The notes: generated from the letters alone by a model not told the origin. A stretch of 64,000 nucleotides of DNA from Sipunculus nudus (GCA_026874595.1 CM049315.1:8864664-8928663), one strand, 5' to 3'. Positions 42,701-51,766 are shown, numbered from the stretch's first letter. Program-made: numbers and translations.

Positions 42701-44543
42701 AAAAAAGTGCTTAGCTTTAACAAGTTTTGTGTTAAGTGATATAATTTCTTTCCTGATTATTTACAAAATGCATTATGTTTGGGCCCATAACTTTTTTAAT
42801 GATATAATACAGACCTAATTTCTGGCATGTACATAGGAATTATATAGAGGATTATTTATAGGAAATATGAGGAAAAACAGATGAGTGGTTTTGATATAAG
42901 GCAGTCCTGAAGTGTGAAAATAGGTTTTTAATAAAAAATTGAGGTTTTTCCTAAATTTCTCAAAGGAATGAAGTCGCAAAGACCCAGTTTTCGGCTTGGT
43001 AGGAGATCTTGGGGACATCTAACATTATGCTGAATTTTGGATTCCTAGGTCTTACGGTTTCAAAACGTGCCACATCTACGGACGGACGGACGGACAGACA
43101 GACAATGGACCACGACTATAGCTCAGATGACTTATAGTCAGCTGAGCTAAAGAACACACATTAAAGTTAAACTTATGAATAAAGTATCAGTGTGGATTCC
43201 TCTAGCAAGATTTTAACAGTATCTTGTTTTTGCTGTGAATTTTAACTCTGGTAAAAATCCTGCTTAGTTAATATCATATGCAATAAAAATTACAACAGGG
43301 TACTTGGTAACACCTGATCGGTCTGTATGTTATTCATGACCTCACTTTATAAACATTTTAAACAACCATACTAATCAGCTACAAGACAAGCACATCTAGA
43401 ACAACAGGTTTAAGAAAAGTAACAAGAAATTTTTATGAGCTTGAATGTAGAAAAGCATAACAAAGGAGGCCCTCATCATTCATAGTTTTCAAATGGTGGA
43501 CTTGTGCCATCTGTCAGAATGCAGGTTGAGACAAGCCCACTGGTTTATAACCCCTAAATTAGACACATGAAGAGCCTGCATACATTGCAAAGGTCAGTAG
43601 ACCCACAGCCTGGCTTTAACCAATTTGGAATTATTGTCTTAATTATATATCAACTTTACCCATTTATGATGTTTCATGTAACCATGTAATTTTCTAAATA
43701 ATATATGTACATCAACTGTTTAGATATACCCACTTATACATTTGGAGAAAGAAAACCAACCATTTTTTTTCAAATTCAATGTATAATATTAATACAAATC
43801 ACATTAAATTGAACACTGGGACTGGGATTTCTAAATTAACGCAGTCAAAGCCTCTATCAACCTATCAAGCTCACCTGACATTAGGATACATCAAATTTAA
43901 TTAATACAGGTTCATACATAAAAACACCCAAGGATGAATATTCATTCTATAGCAGGACTCCCACCTGACTCCTAAGGAAATATAGGAATTTTACAGGAAA
44001 TTTGAGACAAAAATATTGGAATTTATAGAAATTATCTGCCAAAATGCATGGAAATATTTGAATTTTCCCTGCAAAATTGTGCTTTACTTGGTAACAAAGG
44101 ATGACCAACAGTTCTCTAGCAGCAAATAGAAGCCTATTTAATTTATTTAAATAACTTAAATGATTACAGCATTTCCATATACTGTTTTATAAAAAAAAAA
44201 ACTTAATGTTAAAAAAAATTAACAGGTCTATATAACAATAATTAATCAATTTTACCGATATATTGGAAACAATTGTCCAGTGAAAAACATAGGCAGAAGA
44301 TTATGGTCTAAATTTAGCAGAAAATTTAGGGAATTATTTTTTTTCCAGAAGGAAATATAGGGAGTCTGTGGAAGCCCTGCTGTAGAATATCAGTTAGATG
44401 ACAAAAATAGTTTACATATTTACCTGACTGACAGGTGTTTTGTACACATGGGGTTGCCATAGAGATTGCTCTCTGTGAAGGACCTCCTCAAGCCTGCGCA
44501 TCAGCTGGGCAGTGGTCATCTTCCCACTACGCAGATCATGCAT
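9444..44543 (-). CDS. CCNI: Cyclin I, six coding exons, complete (332 aa)
   Basis: Coding exons on the minus strand are 44543-44424, 34349-34215, 25909-25835, 25069-24929, 18472-18242 and 9740-9444 (40, 45, 25, 47, 77 and 98 codons plus stop). All introns are GT-AG phase 0 and the 999 nt read through without a stop. The N-terminal helix region (TTAQLMRRLEEVLHREQ) leads into the cyclin box: YPETFNLAVAILDR at about 66-79, PKYLRCIGIASLYLAAKTLEED at 88-109, and RMELVILDKLKWDL at 133-146. Lys104 and Glu135 match cyclin A K266/E295, so CDK binding is plausible. The second fold (residues 158-234) has LLSLELELFLPDW. The tail carries a basic KRKV patch (277-280) and an acidic IYDCIKSLYNDE segment, a cyclin I hallmark. 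Length is slightly below the vertebrate protein (about 377 aa). Family knowledge: atypical cyclin, reported partner CDK5 in mammals, roles in differentiation and survival. The start is the first ATG of exon 2; a second ATG eight codons later is an alternative. Confidence 0.9.
10072..13091 (-). mobile_element. Pearl/HINE-like element, subfamily A1, in CCNI intron 6
   Basis: Same termini as the 2460 copy, with flanks A|caaggg and gagct|A. The right end has lost part of the hairpin (gatgactgagct). The ACGG-type microsatellite lies at about 13010-13046. A run of about 15 G at 11569-11583 lies in a segment that is also G-rich in sister copies. Confidence 0.8.
13250..15250. repeat. 326-bp tandem repeat, about 5.5 units
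   Basis: Each unit has aaggtcaaggcca, gtcatgaccccaattt, a tatgcataatatgaaag segment and a GGTGGCGCC-type motif. It is the core of the type B element. Units differ at scattered sites, so the array is old rather than newly expanded. Confidence 0.85.
15962..16110 (+). promoter_or_regulatory. Palindrome-rich, promoter-like block inside the TIR element
   Basis: In order: GGGTACATATGTACCC, GTAACCACGGTTAC, TGACGAAACGTCA, an inverted CCAAT (ATTGG), an octamer ATTTGCAT and a TATA-like gcataaaag within about 150 bp. No coding sequence follows that I can recognise. The order resembles a Pol II core promoter, but function is inference. Confidence 0.3.
16312..17470. mobile_element. Nested element with six units of about 175 bp and GC hairpin end
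   Basis: The ctcgatctgtaac landmark recurs at 16427, 16599, 16779, 16941, 17121 and 17300. The right end is the hairpin TATGCCCC-GCCAC/GTGGC-GGGGCATA at about 17438-17468. A smaller tgcccacgcctggggca hairpin at about 16320 may mark the left end. No protein is encoded. Confidence 0.6.
18242..18472 (-). CDS. CCNI: CCNI exon 6: C-terminal cyclin fold
   Basis: 77 codons, acceptor cctttacag, donor CAG|gtatgt. It encodes a helical stretch with TPARQLTDLTCKL, then IAVALLSLELELFLPDWLG, which aligns with the second fold of cyclin I. CCNG splits this stretch at a different intron position. Confidence 0.9.
18812..20371 (-). mobile_element. Truncated pearl/HINE-like element (subfamily A2), in CCNI intron 5
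   Basis: Normal left end (caagggacccatgggtcac) and A2 interior (gttatatatgataaaa). Similarity breaks off inside the core at ttgattttttaacaag, about 20371. The right end is missing and another repeat follows directly. Confidence 0.7.
20372..21559. repeat. Degenerate tandem element adjoining the truncated HINE
   Basis: Starts with the inverted ggcctacaggcc. It holds short imperfect repeats of a ctgcactgagtgaactcttg type (about 20815-21060) and two diverged longer units with aggtggcaNcac motifs. No coding sequence. Confidence 0.45.
21560..24781 (-). mobile_element. Pearl/HINE-like element, subfamily A1, in CCNI intron 5
   Basis: Both termini are intact and flanked by A. The ACGG-type microsatellite is at about 24700-24738. 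A 69-bp tandem duplication (22563 and 22632) is private to this copy. The right end stops about 150 bp from CCNI exon 5. Confidence 0.8.
24929..25069 (-). CDS. CCNI: CCNI exon 5: helices 4-5 of the cyclin box
   Basis: 47 codons, acceptor tgttccag, donor ATT|gtaagt. It encodes CGCSVSDVCRMELVILDKL and the KWDLNLATPLSFLHI end, nearly superimposable on the matching stretch of vertebrate cyclin I. The Glu of RME is the second CDK-contact residue. Confidence 0.92.
25835..25909 (-). CDS. CCNI: CCNI exon 4: helix 3 of the cyclin box
   Basis: 25 codons, acceptor tttgttgcag, donor GAG|gtaagg. It encodes PKYLRCIGIASL and LAAKTLEEDE. The Lys of AAK corresponds to the CDK-contacting Lys of cyclin A. It has the same length and phase as CCNG exon 4. 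Confidence 0.92.
26130..27160. repeat. Tandem element with about 292-bp units, in CCNI intron 3 side
   Basis: The aaggtcaaggtcac landmark recurs at about 26512 and 26804, with a diverged earlier unit from about 26360. Each unit holds acttgattaaaacatttt-type and attcacaagttgaatttc segments. The ends look like tgtctcccctgac (about 26187) and a C-run plus catggggag (about 27130-27150), but the boundaries are uncertain. It lies between exons 4 and 3, within CCNI intron 3. Confidence 0.5.
27161..28870. other. CCNI intron 3, unique sequence
   Basis: I see no exon, repeat family or RNA gene here. The ORFs at 28031-28297 and 28464-28724 have no recognisable features or splice context. Confidence 0.5.
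28871..30879 (-). mobile_element. Pearl/HINE-like element, subfamily A2, in CCNI intron 3
   Basis: Left end caaggtacctatgggtcac, right end agtcagctgagct, flanks A|...|A. Microsatellite at about 30806-30833. At about 2.0 kb it is shorter than the A1 copies. Confidence 0.8.
31465..33323 (-). mobile_element. Pearl/HINE-like element, divergent subfamily A3, in CCNI intron 3
   Basis: Same termini as the others (caagggacctatgggtcac; gtcagctgagct), but the interior after the left end is unlike A1 or A2. It holds a G-run at about 32466-32483. The last 600 bp are the common core and the microsatellite (about 33258-33279). Confidence 0.75.
33324..34214. other. CCNI intron 3, unique sequence next to exon 3
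   Basis: No feature seen apart from a short TG run at about 33986-33997. Confidence 0.45.
34215..34349 (-). CDS. CCNI: CCNI exon 3: first half of the cyclin box
   Basis: 45 codons, acceptor tatttcag, donor AAG|gtaaga. It encodes ERDQTVAWLAFLCNKF then YPETFNLAVAILDR, the first two helices of the cyclin fold. Length and phase match CCNG exon 3 (46 codons) closely. Confidence 0.9.
35077..35763. repeat. Direct duplication of about 325 bp in CCNI intron 2
   Basis: The segment beginning gcacaatgcagacaattt at 35081 recurs at 35445 (offset 364) and continues to a shared gtcataaatttc end. The copies differ at many sites. The second copy is cut off by the HINE element at 35765. Confidence 0.8.
35765..40898 (-). 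mobile_element. Pearl/HINE-like element A2 interrupted by a second copy
   Basis: The left part, 35765-37247, ends at catccctgacaaaaa; after the inserted copy the same sequence resumes at 39872 with aaaaatctctagc. The host element then runs to about 40898, where it switches to A1-type interior instead of reaching its own right end. Confidence 0.75.
37248..39871 (-). mobile_element. Pearl/HINE-like element A2 nested in another copy
   Basis: A complete element (caagggacctatgggtcac to agctgagct) lying inside the A-run of its host. It is very similar to the left part of its host and to the copy at 1-2100. The microsatellite is the longest in the window (about 39781-39831). Confidence 0.8.
40899..43148 (-). 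mobile_element. A1-type HINE interior and right end fused to an A2 element
   Basis: It begins at ggactaatacctttatttc, which lies about 0.85 kb inside A1 copies, directly after the A2 sequence ggattcctaggtct. It continues through A1 core modules to a normal right end at 43148 with microsatellite (about 43079-43105). Confidence 0.7.
43149..44423. other. CCNI intron 2, unique sequence
   Basis: AT-rich, with no feature seen. Confidence 0.45.
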
Positions 44544-44586
44544 TTCTTTGAAGTGAAGTGTGTCCCCAATCCCCTCGCCAAGAAAC
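44424..44586 (-). CDS. CCNI: CCNI exon 2: end of 5' UTR and start codon
   Basis: The acceptor (caccattag) lies at 44587-44588 and the donor CAG|gtaaat is at 44423-44422. The coding part is 44543-44424 (40 codons). The ATG at 44543 has G at -3. The frame stays open upstream through the acceptor, but no in-frame ATG was found there. The translation aligns with the N-terminal helix of vertebrate cyclin I (a run of Leu/Arg/Glu ending in a VYKTP-like stretch). Confidence 0.8.
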
Positions 44587-46607
44587 CTAATGGTGATAAA
44601 AGGACCATTGTAAAATTTATGGTCTGTCTACCACGCACCAGATGACCATGACCTTTTGTGTTCCCGTGCAACAAGCAAATATGTAACACAAAAAATGTAT
44701 TTTCTGATTAAGCAGAAGCAGGTAAAACCCACAAACTAATGTTTACAATATAATTTAAATATTAACATATAATATTATATTATTTCATCATTATGTTTTA
44801 TAAACTTTTTTTTATCTAAATTATACTGGTAAATTTGTTGCCAATGGAATTCACAAGCTGCCATTTGAGGTAATTTATATACTTACAACTGAACATTCTT
44901 TGATTGAACTGGCTATCCTTACATAGAACTCACTTTTGATGTAGATGGTATGAACACTTTAATATAATTGCAACTGTGTCACTGTGATGTTAAGACCAAA
45001 TGACAGCATGGCCTACTTATAAGACTCACTGAGAAACCATGTCATTTCAATTTAAGATGTCCCAGTTTTCATCCACATAGACAGCCAATTAACCCCTTGT
45101 TTAAATATGTATGCTGTGATTAAACTCACAATATTCTTATTACAGACAACTGACTCACATTGTAAACATAAAAAAACTAACTTGTAAAATATCTGAAATC
45201 CCAAAAGAGAGGCAAAAAAAAGTATGCTTGATATAACTTTAAACAAAGAAAATGGTCCTAAATCTAAAAAAATTACACAAATAATTTAACACCTGTTTAA
45301 GATCAACATGCTGTTCTTAAATTATCCAAGTTTATTAGAAGTTAAAGAATTCCCTAATAATAATGTACATAAGGATTATTCAGTCAGATAACAGGTTGAG
45401 TAGTAGTACAATGAAAATATTAATATCAGACACAATTCAAACCAACTGTTTACATATGGCAAGTTACATCTGTAGAAAATCTCAAAATCTTGACTTTGTC
45501 AAAATCCAATATGACTAACTCATATGAACAAAAGTATATAAAATACACTATAACTTGCCGAATTATAAAATATCTAAATTTGGGCCTCTTTCAAAACATT
45601 TCTCTATCAAGCAACTGGTCTTGCACTTAAATATCATGATTGTACCATTTATTTACAGAATTTCTTTATCCAAAATACACAACAATAAACAACAAAATTT
45701 ACAGTTATTTTTTAAAATCAGATTTAAAACAATATTAAAAGAAAAAAAATTAAAGAAATATTACCTGCTATAATAGAGCATTTTCCTGTTAAAGATCATG
45801 TCTACTAAGGAATTCTTGTGTAACAAAAACAGATTTCACACAAATATACAAAGCAAGCGTTTATATACCAAATACCTTGGCAAGATCCTTTTTCAAATTT
45901 TCTTGCAATGTTCACCGAGCAGTTTAGTTCCAAAAACGTAAATCCATATATGATGCAAGTAATTACACTTTGCACTGTCATGAAGTTCTTGACACTTCCA
46001 ACAACAAACCTCAACTGACGAAGTGTATCAGGAACAAAGGGGGTGGGGGTTACAACGGTCGCCCAGGTGCGCGCCCAGTGGGTGTGACCGTTAGGGCTGG
46101 AGGGAAAGAAACTGACGTTTGGCAAATTTGGCCAAGCAGACGTCAGTGTCACTGCCCTTAATGATGTAGGACACAGCGTTCATCATAGCAAAAACTGGCA
46201 CATTATTTTACTCACATAGAGTAGACCAAGATAAACTTATGAATATACTTGTAATAAATGTTATTTTTGGAGTGGCTTGGAATCCAAAGTCGTTACGGTT
46301 GTCTACGCAACCCTCCATCATGCAAAAGATGACAGGCCCCATTTTGGGACACAACGTAATTACTAAATCCTCGACTAAACCGTATATATTTGTCAAAATT
46401 ATGGACAAGTCCGTTTAAATTTATAAATCTAGACAGTAACAGCTGATTAAACAACTATATTATCTGGGAATGGGTGTTCAATAAGCAACTGACCCACAAA
46501 GGACTATCTAACATTGCAACATCGCATCAGATTCTGTCAAATTTTCGCGAACTTACCTTTCCGTGTAAACGGAGAATGTCGGAAGAATTTGGGTACTGAC
46601 GTCCCAT
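44536..46607 (-). promoter_or_regulatory. Predicted spliced upstream ORF of CCNI (33 codons)
   Basis: The ATG at 46607-46605 reads 17 codons to the exon 1 donor at 46557, continues in exon 2 from 44586, and stops at TGA 44538-44536. That stop sits inside ATGCATGA, so it overlaps the main start region by a few bases. This depends on exon 1 being real. Confidence 0.3.
44587..46556. other. CCNI intron 1 (predicted)
   Basis: No repeat family recognised. A second minus-strand donor-like site (agcag|gtaata at about 45763) could belong to an alternative 5' exon. The minus ORF at 45805-46152 has no family features. A CpG-containing block at about 46040-46110 contains GCGCGC. Confidence 0.35.
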
Positions 46608-46640
46608 AAACAGACCCTCTGTTTCCAAATATATCTAGGC
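46557..46640 (-). other. CCNI: Probable CCNI 5' UTR exon 1
   Basis: A strong minus-strand donor (AAAG|gtaagt) lies at 46556-46555, the right distance upstream of exon 2. The sequence upstream is less AT-rich and holds a CRE-like TGACGTCC. Spliced to exon 2 it places an upstream ATG (46607) whose reading frame ends at the TGA overlapping the main start. The 5' boundary given is arbitrary, since the transcription start cannot be read from sequence. Confidence 0.4.
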
Positions 46641-47712
46641 AGTCATGGTTGATTTTTGGGTGGCCTTATACAACGACTGACAAAATAAAGAAAGAAATAA
46701 AATAGGCTGTCGAAAATTTTGCGGTGTTTATCGCAACACCGCAAGTAGTTCTGACGTATCCAGCTGATGACAGAATGTAGCTCATTAAATATTACGGAAT
46801 CACTCCGCAGGAAACTGCTAGAATCTTTAACAGTGTAAGGTACACTGTCACATATAGACAATAAACCAACATTTTTTTTATTTCTTGTTTTATTTTAATG
46901 AAAACGTAAGCCCTTTCTGGCCTATCTATTGCAAATTCAATGCACGTTTAACTATATAGTTCGCACATTGATATCCAGGAAGCGGTTATTGGAGTCCAAG
47001 GTCGAGAAGACTGGGGCAAGGCCCTAAACCTAAGCGCTGTTTATCCTGCTGATATACTCGGGTAAAACACAGTAAGTAAAATGACGGTGTGAGCAAATGT
47101 GAAATCGAAATTCATATTTTAGGAAATCGTACATTTCAGAGTGGGAACTGTACGCATTATTCTGTATTTTCAGTAGATTTTGTCTAAGTAGGTCGGGCAA
47201 TGTTTGGTATTTACATCTTGGCTGGGGTCCCAGAATAACAACCAATAACATTGTTCGACATACAGATTGTCGGTTTGCATCAGCCCCGACCAATAGAAAG
47301 CTTCGTTCCTGGGCAGGTGCTCTGTGGATTTGAAGCTGGCTGTCAGGTAGTTGTTTACGGAAGTAGGCGGAAAATGCTGATTTGAGTGTTCCTCCATGAT
47401 CTGCTGTGAGTTGAATGTAATCTTACTTAGAACAAAATTAAATTTAATATTTTTTGTATGACTGATTCTGATCATATCATTCGCAGATAAGATATTTAAT
47501 AAGCGAGGCCATAGACAAATAGAAAAAAATGTAAAATTAAAAACGGGTCAGGGCAGAACTATAGAAACCGGGCTTCAGCCTACCGTCGGTAAAACGGGTG
47601 TCGCATAATAAATTGTTTCCTGGAAAAGGCCGATACATATCATTTTCCTCAGAATTCCCGTATTTAATTTTGCTCATAGCTGGAGTTTATTATATTAGAG
47701 GAGGAGGGGTCA

Positions 47713-47764
47713 GGGGAACCTTGGTTCCCCGTCTGAACGGGGTGGTGGGGGCGGAGCCCCCACC
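47713..47764. repeat. Pair of perfect GC hairpins
   Basis: GGGGAACC-TT-GGTTCCCC at 47713-47730 and GGTGGGGGC-GGA-GCCCCCACC at 47744-47764. They stand out in an AT-rich region and may be the terminus of a small mobile element. Confidence 0.6.
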
Positions 47765-47874
47765 TAAAGCTTAATTTTCCTGTTAAAATAGTAAATGGTT
47801 TCCCATTTTCACGGTAGATGCCTCTTCAATAGCAGATATAAATGAACAAAACTTGCTCCTGCTGGTATCTCGTC

Positions 47875-47948
47875 TTCACGGCTCACTTAGTAGCGTGTAG
47901 GGCTCCTAGTCCAGAGATCGTAGGTTCGATTCCGGATTCAGGCGACTT
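47875..47948 (+). other. tRNA-like segment, probably a SINE head or tRNA relic
   Basis: A clear B box (GGTTCGATTCC at about 47930) and an A-box-like ggctcacttagtagc lie at tRNA spacing, with an anticodon-loop-like ctcctag. Acceptor, T and anticodon stems pair poorly, so this is not a functional tRNA by eye. Confidence 0.4.
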
Positions 47949-48063
47949 CTGATGCTTAGTTGTTATGTTAGAAGAGTTGAGTGTAGGGACATCTACAGGG
48001 AAAAGTAGGAGTTAAAAGGGAATGAGAGGTGACAATTTTATTTATATGTTCCTCAATACAAGC

Positions 48064-48171
48064 GAAGCCCGCGTTCTATAGTGGCTCCACGGGTCAGTCT
48101 GTCGAGTTGCGTCTTGCAAATATTATAAATAATCCATTCCAACTTTGGAGCCACTATACAAAGCGGGCTTC
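48064..48171. repeat. Inverted repeat, 26-bp arms
   Basis: Arm 48064-48089 (gaagcccgcg...gtggctcca) pairs with 48146-48171 at 24 of 26 positions; the loop is 56 nt. A partial third copy (gaagccagtgttctatagta) is at about 48360. Possibly a tiny MITE. Confidence 0.7.
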
Positions 48172-48430
48172 AGAGCGACTGTAGGATCACTCATGCATTG
48201 TCTCGACGAGGTTACTACTATGAGTGTATAAGGACGGATGTAATGATGACTGATGTATAGGATTGATGTAGTGGAGGAGAAGTGGCAGATAAAAATAAGT
48301 GACAAAATTAAGATCAAGCAGCATTAGGACGTCATGCATATCCTATGGTTTTTGGGGTGAAGCCAGTGTTCTATAGTAGTAACCCAATGGAGAAGGGAGT
48401 AGAGCTCTGCCAAAAAAAAAGTTTTGCTAT

Positions 48431-50114
48431 TTGTATCCGCCAAAACAGAGTTTTGCGGATACTATGTTTTCAGCTGGTCGCCGCCGCCGCCGCCGCGTAG
48501 GTGTCCGGAGAACTCCTCCGTAACCGCTGGGCGGAATTTTCCGAAACCCGGGATTATGTTCGGGTCACATGTGAACTGCTGCGCCCCGATTTTGTTTTGA
48601 CCTCTGACCTTTCCTCTGCGCTCTGCGTCCGTTTGTGCGTCTGTTTCCACACATAAACCCACATATCTCGGGAACCGTTTGACTGATCAGGAAAATTTTT
48701 TTGCACAAATGTAGCCCTCAGAGAGCTTTATAACATACACCAAAAATGGTGGCGCCACCTGCAACCATGTTTGCACAGTGTCCATCTGTTCGTCTGCCTT
48801 GGGTTAAAATCACTCATATCTCTGCAGTGACTTGACTAATTCACCTGAAATTCGGCATGCGCAAACATCCTGGATAGCTTTTCTGATTTTATGACAGGTG
48901 GCGCCACCTACATTCACGTTGACGCTGCAGACATCCAAGCTCATATCTCGGGAACCGTTTGACCGATCAGGAAAATTCTTTTGCACAAATGTAGCCCTTG
49001 GAGAGCTTTATAACATACACCAAAAATGGTGGCGCCACCTGCAACCATGTTTGCACAGTGTCCATCTGTTCGTCTGCCTTGGGTTAAAATCACTCATATC
49101 TCTGCAGTGACTTGACTAATTCACCTGAAATTTGGCATGCGTATACATCCTGGATAGCTTATCTGATTTTATGACAGGTGGCGCCACCTACATTCACGTT
49201 TACGCTGCAGACATCCAAGCTCATATCTCGGGAACCGTTTGACCGATCAGGAAAATTCTTTTGCACAAATGTAGCCCTTGGAGAGCTTTATAACAAACAC
49301 CAAAAATGGTGCCGCTACCTGCAACCATGTTTGTACAGTGTCCATCTGTTTGTCTGCCTTGGGTTAAAATCACTCATATCTCTGCAGTGACTTGACTAAT
49401 TCACCTGAAATTTGGCATGCGTATACATCCTGGATAGCTTTTCTGATTTTATGACAGGTGGCGCCACCTACATTTATGTTTACGCTGCAGACATCCAAGC
49501 TCATATCTCAGGAACCGTTTGATTGATCAGGAAAATTTTTTTGCACAAATGTAGCCCTTGGAGAGCTTTATAACATACACAAAAAATGGTGGCGCCACCT
49601 GCAACCATGTTTGCACAGTGTCCAGCTGTTCGTCTGCCTTGGGTTAAAATCACTCATATCTCTGCAGTGGTTTGACTAATTCACCTGAAATTCTGCATGC
49701 TTATACATCCTGGATAGCTTTTCTGATTTTATGACAGGTGGCGCCACCTACAATCAAGTTTACGCTGCAGACATCCAAGCTCATATCTAGGGAACTGTTT
49801 GACCAATTGGGCCAAAATTTTGCATGTGTATAGTTCTCACAAAGCTCTTTATCATACGCTTAACTGGTGGCGCCACCTGCAACCCTTTTTTGCACAGCGT
49901 CCATCTGTTTGTCTGCCAAGGGCAAAAATCACTCATATACAATATAGTGGTTTGACCTATCTGCCTTAAATTTTGCATATGTATACAACTTGGACGGCTT
50001 TCTACATACACAATTTGGCTGCAGACATCCATGCTGATATGCAACACTTCACCCGTTCCACTCTGATTTAGGCGGATACAAGTAGTCGCTTGTCGACTAC
50101 CCGTATTCTAGTTA
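48431..50114. mobile_element. Type C tandem-core element, upstream of CCNG
   Basis: The left end is the hairpin TATCCGCC-AAAAC-AGA-GTTTT-GCGGATA; the right end has gcggataca and the hairpin GTAGTCG-CTTGT-CGACTAC. The core holds 280-bp units starting at 48898, 49178, 49458 and 49738, each with two GGTGGCGCCACC palindromes. ORFs across the units are by-products of the repeat. Confidence 0.75.
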
Positions 50115-51766
50115 CTGTATCAAAATGCTTGTAAATCAAGAATGGGCTGTTGAGTCATTTTATTTTAACAATTGGAATGATATTGATACACAAATTTGAA
50201 ATATATAACCACCTGAGGTTTTTTAATTTTAAAGAAAAGATACTACATTGAAACCACAATCTGTGTTGTCATGGATAACACAGGTTCTAGCTTGATGAAA
50301 TAAAGCACAACAAGGGCATTTAAATGATGTCTATAATATTGTTTGTTTTATAATAATTCTATAGATGTATTATGGCTTAACTATATTTGCTCTGACACTA
50401 CTTGTCACAATATAAGGGGATTGTGATACTAGATTGTTCCCATAAAAGGCAATATTCTGGTAAGAGTCCCTAGTCGGGTGGGGGGGGGTATTAGTACAAC
50501 AAACCTTTCTTTATTTTGCCAAAAAATCTAGCTGTGAATACACAGCTAGGTAGTCATTTATATTGGATTGGTAAAGCCAGCTTGAGTAGTTATACAAGCC
50601 ACAGAGGGGATCTTGCTGTAACAGGCATCCAACCTGTTGCATAAATTTCATGTTTAACAGCAGATAATCTTAACATAAGGCTTCGAGTGATGAATTAGCA
50701 CAGAAATATATTTGTGAACTCAAAAACCAAACTGAAATCTGTCTTATGATAATGAGTCATTTCCTTATTGCCTACAAGTTTACTATCATCCAGTAACCCA
50801 TGGACTGGGGGAACTTGTATTCAAGCAGTCAGAAATTCAAAACAAGCATGCAGAGGGATTTACCAATATGCTGAGTTATAAATGGAGTTTTCCTTGCAGA
50901 TTTAGATTTTGTGAGAAAGTATACTCAAAAGATAATGATTGTTCTGGTTTATATCAAGTGACAGTTACTTGTAGGTTCATGTGTCAATGACAAAAATATT
51001 TGCAATATTTCCTCATAGAGTGTTTCAGTGTGGTCCTTGGTGCAAGCTGTAAAAGACAATCTGGCACAAATAAACTGGTTGTAAACTCTTCTAATGTCAG
51101 AGGGAGAGGGCCCAGGTGGCACTACAAAGAGTCCGGTTTTTCCATAGTCCGGTGTCTGCAACCTATGAGTGAGAAGTTCCACTGTCCTAGTTCTGTTTGG
51201 TTGGCCATTGCTCGCTAGATTCAAAATAAAGTTTGAAAGTACATTCCTACAGGCCAAACTTTCCAGATTATATGCCAACCTTTCCCTGACTGCTCATTTT
51301 GCTGTGTTTATATGTTGCCATATCTTATAGTACAACCAGTCGTATCATAATTTTTGAAAATGTGAAGGATGTTACAAAAAAAAACAAGTCCTGCAGCTTT
51401 GAAGGCCGCTAAGATTGAATTGACATAGCAGCTGTTTGGGTTACTTTTTGGCATATATCTGTTTTTGTGTCTGTAGAGGTTTCTTTTAGACCCAGTTTTG
51501 CATTGAAAAGTTTTTATTATGTGTAAGTTGTATAGGCTCTTTACAGGACTTCATGGTGGCAAAAAGCAATGCATTTCAGATCCAAGCAGCCTTCTGATAT
51601 GAGACTTTTTGTTTTCATTAACTGTATATTTTGCATTGCATTGGAAGAAGAAAATGACTGATCTAAAGCTTTTTTTTTCAAGTATATTCAAACGAGAAGG
51701 GTATTTATAATATAGACTATTGTTTCGACGTCATCAGATACCATTTTGCATGTCTCTTTATTTCAG
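50115..51766. other. Immediate upstream region of CCNG
   Basis: Non-repetitive. It probably includes 5' UTR intron sequence, because the first coding exon begins with an acceptor. A minus-strand ORF of 109 codons (50949-51278) is discussed among the findings. Confidence 0.4.
50949..51278 (-). other. Unassigned 109-codon ORF upstream of CCNG
   Basis: An open frame from ATG 51278 to 50949 with balanced amino-acid composition (for example VELLTHRLQTPDYGKTGLF and FTACTKDHTETLYEEILQ). I recognise no family. It could be a relic exon, a transposon ORF fragment or chance. Confidence 0.2.

Larger units (their letters stand above)
46641..48430. other. Intergenic region between the divergent cyclin genes, proximal part
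   Basis: It should hold the CCNI promoter and perhaps that of CCNG. A TATA-like palindrome AACTATATAGTT occurs at about 46949. GC hairpins, an inverted repeat and a tRNA-like segment are listed separately. No coding sequence was recognised. Confidence 0.4.

Noticed and set aside
1070-43018. A dozen similar minus-strand ORFs of 65-88 codons beginning MSP(K/R)SPT or MSQ(K/R)SPT
   Set aside because: They lie in the repeated core module of the HINE elements. Their resemblance comes from repeat homology, many amino-acid changes separate them, and several copies of the module lack the frame.
45805-46152. 115-codon minus ORF in CCNI intron 1
   Set aside because: It does not connect in frame to exon 2 by any convincing splice pair and shows no cyclin features.
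46294-46312. RFX X-box (gttgtctacgcaac) near the CCNI promoter
   Set aside because: Outer half-sites fit but the centre differs from the consensus at about four positions; too weak to call.
47875-47948. A functional tRNA gene
   Set aside because: The B box is good, but acceptor, T and anticodon stems have several mismatches, so it is kept only as a tRNA-like relic.
48898-49390. Two near-identical 70-codon plus ORFs
   Set aside because: They fall in adjacent 280-bp units of the type C element and do not join in frame; they are by-products of tandem duplication.
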